5,897 nucleotides of DNA, taken from positions 1 through 5,897 of the forward strand of contig CAINTU010000150.1 in NCBI GenBank assembly GCA_903853515.1. Direction: 5' to 3'. Of this stretch, positions 1 to 4,735 are shown piece after piece. Position numbers and translations under genes: made by a program. The stretch's first letter is position 1, and each line of letters opens with the position of its first letter. The DNA is from an uncultured Micrococcales bacterium (GTDB taxonomy: Bacteria > Actinomycetota > Actinomycetes > Actinomycetales > Microbacteriaceae). The notes under the pieces were generated by a model, which had not been told where the DNA came from, did no database searches, and saw only the letters and a list, made by a program, of their open reading frames with translations.

Positions 1-72
1 CACAATAGCACCTTGCAATTGAGAAGCTGACATAGTAGCACTAAAGTTACCATACCCCCCTGTAGAGAAACC
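1..72. other. Unassigned leading segment, discontinuous with gltB
   Basis: This segment should encode the part of GltB just before the TAVILG stretch, but none of the three plus frames does so. The gltB frame has a TAG at 63-65. The other two plus frames give unrelated peptides, one of them with a stop early on. G+C is 32 of 72 bases (about 44%), lower than the roughly 55% sampled in the neighbouring genes. TAGCAC occurs twice, at 6-11 and 36-41, and there is a run of six C at 55-60. The minus strand is open through the whole segment. I cannot name it: it could be the edge of an insertion, a piece of another gene on the opposite strand, or an assembly chimera at a contig end. Confidence 0.6.
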
Positions 73-452
73 GCACCGCAGTTATTCTTGGCCGAACCGG
101 CAGAAACCTAGGGGCCGGCATGTCGGGCGGAGTCGCCTTCGTCTATAAGCTTCGCGCCGACCGCGTAAACCCAGATTCGCTTTCTGCGGGTGAACTAGAT
201 CTAGAACCGTTGAACGAGCAAGACGCGTTTGCCCTCAAGTCCTTGCTTTCACTGCATCTTCAAGCAACAGAGTCGCAATTGGCCAAATCGATGCTTGCTG
301 ACTTCGAAACAGAAAAATCGAATTTCACCAAGATTGTGCCTCGCGATTATGCCAATGTGCGAAAGATTCAAGCCAAGGCGCAAGAGCAGGGTGTCGATCT
401 AGATAGTGAACAAGTGTGGCTTGACATTTTGGCGGTGAATAGCAATGGCTGA
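72..452 (+). CDS. gltB: Glutamate synthase large subunit, C-terminal remnant only (5' truncated)
   Basis: The last ~126 residues of the glutamate synthase (GOGAT) alpha subunit are readable. The stretch TAVILGRTGRNLGAGMSGG is the hallmark of the C-terminal GXGXG beta-helix domain. It is followed by the usual tail with VNPD, DLEPL, HLQATES and KIVPRDY. Intact GltB is about 1,500 residues and carries the glutaminase, FMN and 3Fe-4S parts, all absent here. The homology begins at about position 73, and an in-frame TAG lies at 63-65. The ATG at 120 falls inside the MSGG motif, so it is an internal methionine and not a true start. The frame ends in TGA (450-452) and overlaps the gltD start by 8 bp (ATGGCTGA), the normal translational coupling of a gltBD operon. 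As it stands this fragment could not give an active large subunit. Either the window or contig starts at a faulty join, or the gene is really broken. Confidence 0.85.
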   Translation, partial: RTAVILGRTGRNLGAGMSGGVAFVYKLRADRVNPDSLSAGELDLEPLNEQDAFALKSLLSLHLQATESQLAKSMLADFETEKSNFTKIVPRDYANVRKIQAKAQEQGVDLDSEQVWLDILAVNSNG

Positions 453-1899
453 TCCAAGGGGTTTTCTAAAGGTCACTGAGCGCGAGACTGCGGCACCAAG
501 ACCTGTTGAAATTCGTGTGCGCGACTGGAAAGAAGTTTATGAAAAACGCGATCAGGGTGTGCTTCAAGACCAGGCCTCGCGTTGCATGGATTGCGGTATC
601 GCTTTTTGCCACCAGGGATGCCCGCTCGGCAACCTGATTCCTGAATGGAACGACCTGACATGGCGCGGCGATGGCAAGGCAGCCATCGAGCGTCTGCACG
701 CCACCAATAATTTTCCTGAATTCACGGGCAAACTTTGCCCTGCACCGTGCGAGAGTTCTTGCGTTTTATCAATCAATCAGCCTGCCGTAACCATCAAAGA
801 AATTGAAGTCAGCATTATCGAGCAGGCTTTCGATCGCGGCTGGGTAGAGGCCCATGCCCCTGAGCGAATGACAGGCAAAACCGTTGCCGTCGTTGGCTCT
901 GGGCCTGCAGGTTTGGCCGCTGCTCAACAGCTCACGCGCGCGGGTCACACCGTCGCCGTTTATGAACGCGACGATGCGATTGGCGGACTGCTGCGCTACG
1001 GCATCCCAGATTTCAAAATGCAAAAGTCTGATCTCGATAGAAGACTTAAGCAGATGCAGGCTGAGGGCACTCGCTTTAGAACTTCAGTGAACGTCGGGGT
1101 CGACATTAGCTGGGATGAATTGCTTCGACGCTATGAAGCAGTTTTGGTTGCTACTGGTTCGACCAAGCCACGCCCATTGCCGATTGCCGGCGCAGATCTA
1201 GATGGCGTGCATTTCGCTATGGATTACTTGGTCGGGGCAAACCGTCGTGTCGCTGGCAGCGAGGTCGAGAACCAAATCATCGCTGAAGGCAAGAACGTAA
1301 TCATTCTTGGGGGTGGCGACACAGGTGCTGACTGTCTTGGCACAGCAACAAGGCAAGGCGCAAAGTCGGTAACCACTCTTGCAATCGGCAAAATGCCCTC
1401 AACAGAACGAGCCGAGCACCAGCCTTGGCCGACGATGCCCGACCTCTATGAAATCTCGAGTGCTCACGAGGAATTTGGCGAGCGCAAATATTTGGCATCG
1501 ACAGTCGAATTTGTTGGCAGCAATGGCAAACTCACTGGCGTCAAAGTTGCCGAGACAGAGTTCGTCGATGGCATGCGCCAACCAAAACCCGGCACAGAAA
1601 TTGTTTTGCCTGCAGATTTAGTTCTTTTGGCTCTTGGGTTCACCGGCCCCGAAACTAAAAGTGTTGAAGAGCAACTCAAGTTGCCACTAGACGCTAAAGC
1701 AAATTTTGATCGAGCATCAGATTATTCAACTGCCGTAGATGGCGTATTTGTGGCCGGCGATGCCGGTCGCGGCCAAAGCCTAATCGTTTGGGCAATCGCC
1801 GAAGGGCGTGCAGCAGCGGCTGCCATTGACAAGTACCTTGAGGGTTCAACTGATTTGCCTTCACCCATAAAGCCAAGCGACAGACCACTGACCACCTAA
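445..1899 (+). CDS. gltD: Glutamate synthase (NADPH) small subunit
   Basis: GltD, the beta subunit of bacterial NADPH-GOGAT, is a cytoplasmic flavoprotein. It oxidises NADPH on FAD and passes electrons through iron-sulfur clusters to the FMN site of GltB, where 2-oxoglutarate plus glutamine-derived ammonia becomes glutamate. It has 484 residues, the usual full length. Near the N-terminus are the cluster cysteines C47, C50, C55 and C59 (CMDCGIAFCHQGCP) and C98, C102 and C106 (CPAPCESSC). The FAD dinucleotide fold begins at GSGPAG (151-156), the NADPH fold carries GGGDTG (289-294), and the closing FAD motif is VFVAGDAGRGQS (434-445). The ATG at 445 is supported by the 8-bp overlap with gltB, by GGCGGTGA six bases upstream as a plausible ribosome site, and by the family-typical MADPRGFL start. 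No own promoter is evident, so it is expected to be co-transcribed with gltB. If gltB is truly truncated, GltD would lack its partner. Confidence 0.97.
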   Translation: MADPRGFLKVTERETAAPRPVEIRVRDWKEVYEKRDQGVLQDQASRCMDCGIAFCHQGCPLGNLIPEWNDLTWRGDGKAAIERLHATNNFPEFTGKLCPAPCESSCVLSINQPAVTIKEIEVSIIEQAFDRGWVEAHAPERMTGKTVAVVGSGPAGLAAAQQLTRAGHTVAVYERDDAIGGLLRYGIPDFKMQKSDLDRRLKQMQAEGTRFRTSVNVGVDISWDELLRRYEAVLVATGSTKPRPLPIAGADLDGVHFAMDYLVGANRRVAGSEVENQIIAEGKNVIILGGGDTGADCLGTATRQGAKSVTTLAIGKMPSTERAEHQPWPTMPDLYEISSAHEEFGERKYLASTVEFVGSNGKLTGVKVAETEFVDGMRQPKPGTEIVLPADLVLLALGFTGPETKSVEEQLKLPLDAKANFDRASDYSTAVDGVFVAGDAGRGQSLIVWAIAEGRAAAAAIDKYLEGSTDLPSPIKPSDRPLTT

Positions 1900-1944
1900 G
1901 TCATCGAGCCTCACACAGGTAGGCTTGTTCGAGACCCAAACCCC

Positions 1945-1952
1945 AAAGGAAG
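1945..1952 (+). promoter_or_regulatory. Ribosome binding site deciding the pyk start
   Basis: AAAGGAAG lies just before the ATG at 1955, with 4 bases between AAAGGA and the ATG. It supports that ATG over an in-frame TTG at 1925, which would add ten residues (MFETQTPKEA) absent from typical pyruvate kinases. The conserved protein begins at MRRAKIVATLGPA. Confidence 0.65.
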
Positions 1953-1954
1953 CA

Positions 1955-3397
1955 ATGAGACGCGCCAAGATTGTAGCGACACTAGGTCCAGCAACTTCAA
2001 GTTATGAACAGATCAAAGCAATCATCGAAGCCGGCGTTGATGTCGCTCGAATGAACCTAAGCCACGGCAGCTATGACGTTCACGAAGGCATCTATCACAC
2101 CGTGCGCAAGGCAGCAGCTGACCTCGGCAAATCCGTGGGTATCTTCGTTGACCTGCAAGGCCCAAAGATTCGTCTAGGCAGATTCGCTGATGGCCCTGTC
2201 ATGCTCGAAAAAGGCGCCACCTTCAAGATCACAATCGATGAGGTACTGGGCGATGTGAACATCTGCGGCACCACTTTTAAGGGTCTACCTGGCGATGTCA
2301 AGGTGGGCGACTCGCTTCTAATCGACGATGGCAAGGTTGGCTTGCGCGCGACTGCAGTTGACGACCGCACGGTCACGACCGTAGTTGAGGTTGCCGGCAT
2401 GGTTAGCAACAACAAGGGCATCAATTTGCCTGGCGTTGCCGTGAACGTGCCTGCGCTCTCAGAAAAAGATGAAGACGATTTGCGTTGGGGTCTCAGACTA
2501 GGCGTAGACATGATTGCGTTATCTTTCGTTCGCAACGCGAGCGACATCGTGCGCGTACACGAGATTATGAAAGAGGAGGGTCGGTTCGTTCCGACCATCG
2601 CAAAGATCGAGAAGCCGCAGGCTGTCGAAGCACTCGAAGAGATTATCGATGCCTTCGACGGCGTGATGGTCGCTCGTGGCGATCTGGGTGTTGAGCTGCC
2701 ATTCTGGCAGGTGCCGCTGGTTCAAAAGCGAGCCGTAGAACTATCTCGCCGATGGGCAAAGCCAGTAATCGTTGCCACCCAAATGCTCGAATCGATGATC
2801 ACCGCATCAAGACCTACTCGCGCAGAGGCGAGCGACGTCGCTAACGCTGTGCTTGATGGCGCAGACGCTCTTATGCTTTCGGGTGAGACATCGGTTGGCG
2901 AGTTTCCAGTTGAGACCGTGTCGGCAATGGCGAGCATTATTGAGGCCACCGAAGAGAACGGTATAGACCGAATTCCTGGCCTTGGCACCAAGCCGCATAC
3001 CCACGGTGGCGCGATTACCTTGGCCGCGGTCGAAATTGCAGAACTGCTCGGTTCGAAATACATCTGTGTGTTCACCGAAAGCGGCGACTCACTTCGCCGT
3101 GTCTCGCGCCTTAGAAACAAGATTCCGATGCTAGCTTTCACACCACTCGAAGAAACCCAACGTCGATTGTCGCTAGTTTGGGGTTCGAACGTTCACCTAG
3201 TGAAAACCGTGCAACATACCGATGAGATGATGCATCAGGTCGATGAGATCTTGCTCAACAACAAGCTTGCTTCGGTTGGCGATGAAGTGGTTGTCGTTGC
3301 CGGCACACCGCCAGGCATTCCTGGTTCGACAAACTCGCTACGTGTGCACCGTGTTGGCGATGCTGTGAATGAAGCGGCACCTGCCTTCAAGCGCTAA
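1955..3397 (+). CDS. pyk: Pyruvate kinase
   Basis: Pyruvate kinase transfers phosphate from phosphoenolpyruvate to ADP, giving pyruvate and ATP, the last step of glycolysis. The enzyme is cytoplasmic and normally a homotetramer needing Mg2+. From the ATG at 1955 it has 480 residues, normal for the family. The N-terminus MRRAKIVATLGPATSS and the nearby MNLSHG motif start the TIM barrel, and VDLQGPKIRLG marks the barrel/B-domain junction. The family signature IAKIEKPQAVEAL contains catalytic K217 and metal ligand E219. MVARGDLGVE (238-247) and ATQ (274-276, with T275) complete the active site. The C-terminal domain ends in VAGTPPGIPGSTN and VHRVGDA, where effectors bind in relatives. The gene follows gltD by 55 bp on the same strand, so read-through is possible. 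A hairpin of only about 7 bp with no T-run lies in the gap. Transcription should end at the strong stem-loop 67 bp downstream. No frameshift or missing active-site residue is seen. Confidence 0.97.
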   Translation: MRRAKIVATLGPATSSYEQIKAIIEAGVDVARMNLSHGSYDVHEGIYHTVRKAAADLGKSVGIFVDLQGPKIRLGRFADGPVMLEKGATFKITIDEVLGDVNICGTTFKGLPGDVKVGDSLLIDDGKVGLRATAVDDRTVTTVVEVAGMVSNNKGINLPGVAVNVPALSEKDEDDLRWGLRLGVDMIALSFVRNASDIVRVHEIMKEEGRFVPTIAKIEKPQAVEALEEIIDAFDGVMVARGDLGVELPFWQVPLVQKRAVELSRRWAKPVIVATQMLESMITASRPTRAEASDVANAVLDGADALMLSGETSVGEFPVETVSAMASIIEATEENGIDRIPGLGTKPHTHGGAITLAAVEIAELLGSKYICVFTESGDSLRRVSRLRNKIPMLAFTPLEETQRRLSLVWGSNVHLVKTVQHTDEMMHQVDEILLNNKLASVGDEVVVVAGTPPGIPGSTNSLRVHRVGDAVNEAAPAFKR

Positions 3398-3463
3398 GAA
3401 TCACACCTAGCTAACGCTGTGCATTTCTAAAACGCCAAGCGCATTGCAGACGTCAAGTTAAAG

Positions 3464-3499
3464 AACTAAACCCCCAAGTTATTTCTTGGGGGTTTAGTT
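3464..3499. terminator. Bidirectional intrinsic terminator between pyk and tRNA-Leu
   Basis: A perfect 15-bp inverted repeat (AACTAAACCCCCAAG at 3464-3478, its complement at 3485-3499) closes a 6-base TTATTT loop. It has a five-pair G-C core flanked by A-T pairs. On the plus strand it ends in TTTAGTTTTA, serving pyk. On the minus strand the right arm is followed by CTTTAACTT, a weaker T-rich tail, serving tRNA-Leu, whose 3' end is only 6 bp from the stem. The convergent arrangement makes a shared terminator the simplest reading. Confidence 0.9.
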
Positions 3500-3505
3500 T
3501 TAGGG

Positions 3506-3589
3506 TGCCGAAGGTGGGAGTCGAACCCACACGCCCTTTCGAGGCAAAGCATTTTGAGTGCTCCGCGTCTGCCATTTCGCCACTTCGGC
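3506..3589 (-). tRNA. tRNA-Leu, anticodon CAA
   Basis: Read on the minus strand this folds as an 84-nt class II tRNA. The acceptor arms GCCGAAG and CTTCGGC pair perfectly, with discriminator A (complement of 3506). The D arm has a GCG/CGC stem around AAATGGCAGA. The anticodon arm is GAGCA / CTCAAAA / TGCTT with one G-U pair, giving anticodon CAA (complement of 3554-3556), which reads UUG leucine codons. A 16-nt extended variable arm is typical of tRNA-Leu. The T arm is GTGGG / TTCGACT / CCCAC. The bases after the discriminator are CCC, so the 3' CCA is not encoded and must be added by tRNA nucleotidyltransferase. Confidence 0.96.
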
Positions 3590-3605
3590 TTTTGCGACAG
3601 AGGCT

Positions 3606-3611
3606 ATTCTA
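3606..3611 (-). promoter_or_regulatory. Probable -10 box of the tRNA-Leu promoter
   Basis: On the minus strand TAGAAT, a good actinobacterial TANNNT -10, lies 16 bases before the tRNA 5' end. This would give a leader of roughly 9 nt for RNase P to remove. No clear -35 is seen; T-rich sequence (TCTTTTCTT) lies at about the right distance upstream. The box sits inside the short inverted repeat GGCTA-TTC-TAGCC (3602-3614). Confidence 0.5.
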
Positions 3612-3636
3612 GCCGATTCCCAGCTCAAGAAAAGAC

Positions 3637-3642
3637 TATGGT
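3637..3642 (+). promoter_or_regulatory. Probable -10 box of a leaderless pdtaR promoter
   Basis: TATGGT fits TANNNT and ends 8 bases before the ATG at 3651. That would place the transcription start at or next to the A of the start codon. There is no purine-rich ribosome site in GGTTATTTGCT before the ATG, which supports a leaderless mRNA, a common actinobacterial mode. No convincing -35 is visible. Confidence 0.45.
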
Positions 3643-3650
3643 TATTTGCT

Positions 3651-4238
3651 ATGAGCCAAGAATCGCGCCCAAGAATCGTCATCGCCGAAGACGAATCAAT
3701 CATCAGGCTCGATATTGTCGAGACCCTAGGCGAACACGGCTTCGACGTTGTGGCACAGGCGGCCGATGGTCAGCAGGCAGTTGATGCTGCAATTGAGCAA
3801 AAGCCCGACCTAGTTTTGATGGACATCAAAATGCCAAACATGGATGGCCTGATGGCAGCCGAACTTCTGCGTGAGCAACGCATCCCAGTGGTTCTTCTTA
3901 CTGCATTTAGTTCACCAGATTTGGTCGAGCGCGCAAGCGCCGCGGGTGTCTACAGCTATGTGGTCAAGCCCTTCAATGCCAGCAATCTGATCCCAGCCCT
4001 GAGAATCGCCTTGTCATTGCATTCAAAAATTGCCGCGAGCCAGGCCGAAGTCGAAGACGTCACCGAGAAACTTGAGACCAGAAAACTCGTCGATCGAGCA
4101 AAGGCGCTTTTGACCGAGCGCATGCAACTAAACGAGCCAGAGGCCTTTCGCTGGATTCAGAAGGCGTCGATGGATCGCAGACTTTCAATGCGAGAGGTTG
4201 CCCAGACCGTAATTGAGCAACTGAGTGCCAAAGCCTAA
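3651..4238 (+). CDS. pdtaR: Response regulator with ANTAR RNA-binding domain (PdtaR/Rv1626-like)
   Basis: This is a two-component response regulator whose output domain binds RNA rather than DNA. ANTAR proteins relieve transcription termination or alter translation by binding paired hexaloop hairpins in target leaders. In mycobacteria the partner kinase is PdtaS. It has 195 residues. The receiver domain (about 8-121) has acidic pocket E13/D14, phosphoacceptor D58 in LVLMDIKMPNMDG, T84 and K106 in VVKPF, so all catalytic residues are present. A short coiled linker (about 126-142) leads to the ANTAR domain (about 134-191: KLVDRAKALLTERM, EAFRWIQKASMDRRLSMREVA). The ATG at 3651 is preferred. The open frame extends upstream to 3558, but that part is antisense to the tRNA, and MSQESRPRIVIAEDES starts as the family does. 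No kinase gene lies in the window, so signalling is likely orphan-arranged in trans. It ends exactly where the convergent thioesterase ends. Confidence 0.94.
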   Translation: MSQESRPRIVIAEDESIIRLDIVETLGEHGFDVVAQAADGQQAVDAAIEQKPDLVLMDIKMPNMDGLMAAELLREQRIPVVLLTAFSSPDLVERASAAGVYSYVVKPFNASNLIPALRIALSLHSKIAASQAEVEDVTEKLETRKLVDRAKALLTERMQLNEPEAFRWIQKASMDRRLSMREVAQTVIEQLSAKA

Positions 4239-4658
4239 CTAGCGGTTGTCTCGCAAATAATTTGTGATGCGAATCGTGCTCAGTCGCTTGCCGCTATCGT
4301 CTGTGATTTCAACGTTGTGGGTAGCCAACGTGCGTCCAAGGCTGGCCAAAGTCGCTCTGGCATGCAATAGCCCGTCTTTTGCGCTACCTGAATGCGATGC
4401 ATTTATCTCGATACCAACGGCGTGACGTCCAAAACCTGCAGCCAACGTGGCGCACATGCTGCCGAGGGTTTCACCGAGCACTACATAAGCCCCACCGTGC
4501 ACAAGGCCTAGCGGTTGGCGATTTCCCGCAACCGGCATGGTCGCATAACCCGACTCACCCGAGAGTTCAATTATTTCTATGCCCATGGTTTCAGCGAGCT
4601 CACCGAGACCTCGATATTCGATGATGGTCTTTGCCTCTGCTGATAGTTCTTGGCTCAT
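4239..4658 (-). CDS. Hotdog-fold acyl-CoA thioesterase (PaaI/MenI-like)
   Basis: This 139-residue single-domain hotdog thioesterase is of normal length and probably a cytoplasmic tetramer that hydrolyses an acyl-CoA. The active-site stretch QPLGLVHGGAYVVLGETLGS has the HGG motif at 54-56 and the likely catalytic base E63. It is followed by VGIEINASHSGSAKDG, and a TMPV element stands near residue 41. From memory these match Escherichia coli YdiI/MenI (LLHGGASVVLAESIGS, VGLEINANHVRSA), the 1,4-dihydroxy-2-naphthoyl-CoA hydrolase of menaquinone synthesis. PaaI-type phenylacetate thioesterases are close relatives, so the substrate is not fixed and no symbol is given. The start is the ATG complementary to 4656-4658, preceded on the minus strand by GAGTGAACC, a weak ribosome site. 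It diverges from polA across 77 bp and converges with pdtaR with no base between the two stop codons. Confidence 0.88.
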   Translation of the reverse strand: MSQELSAEAKTIIEYRGLGELAETMGIEIIELSGESGYATMPVAGNRQPLGLVHGGAYVVLGETLGSMCATLAAGFGRHAVGIEINASHSGSAKDGLLHARATLASLGRTLATHNVEITDDSGKRLSTIRITNYLRDNR

Positions 4659-4723
4659 GGTTCACTCTGTTTCTCGATATTTTCGCGGTAGCACGGCTAG
4701 CCAATCTTGTCGCCAGTGGCGAT

Positions 4724-4729
4724 TAGGCT
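4724..4729 (+). promoter_or_regulatory. Probable -10 box of a leaderless polA promoter
   Basis: TAGGCT fits TANNNT and ends 6 bases before the ATG at 4736, the spacing expected when transcription starts at the start codon. No strong Shine-Dalgarno sequence is present (GGCTGAAGCA is weak), and no good -35 can be seen. The 77-bp divergent spacer also contains the 8-bp palindrome GGCTAGCC at 4695-4702. Confidence 0.4.
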
Positions 4730-4735
4730 GAAGCA

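Noticed and set aside
120..452. A separate 110-residue gene starting at the ATG at 120
   Set aside because: The ATG lies inside the conserved GAGMSGG motif of GltB and the homology continues upstream to about 73; it is a remnant, not an independent gene.
1905..1927. Hairpin CGAGCCT / AGGCTTG between gltD and pyk as a terminator
   Set aside because: Only 7 pairs including one G-U, a 9-base loop and no T-run afterwards; TAGGCT at 1920-1925 could also be a -10 box but lacks a -35. Neither is strong enough to annotate.
1925..1954. TTG start at 1925 for pyruvate kinase
   Set aside because: The extra ten residues are not part of the family, while AAAGGAAG stands directly before the ATG at 1955.
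2095..2598. Long open frames on the minus strand inside pyk (also 2722-3141) and inside polA (5410-5865)
   Set aside because: They lie wholly opposite genes with clear conserved motifs, and their serine/arginine-rich translations are typical of antisense shadows.
2840..3422. 13-bp direct repeat GCTAACGCTGTGC at 2840-2852 and 3410-3422
   Set aside because: A repeat of this length is not surprising by chance in 5.9 kb, and one copy is ordinary pyk coding sequence.
3464..3499. Terminator hairpin as an ANTAR target
   Set aside because: It has a hexaloop, but the loop (TTATTT, or AAATAA on the other strand) lacks the A-first/G-fourth pattern and there is no second hexaloop hairpin before it.
3558..3650. 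31-residue N-terminal extension of the response regulator
   Set aside because: It is read antisense through the tRNA-Leu gene and its peptide is not receiver-like; the family start is at 3651.
4695..4702. GGCTAGCC palindrome before polA and GGCTA-TTC-TAGCC before pdtaR as one shared operator
   Set aside because: Half-site spacing differs (0-2 versus 3 bases) and positions relative to the start codons do not match; likely coincidence.
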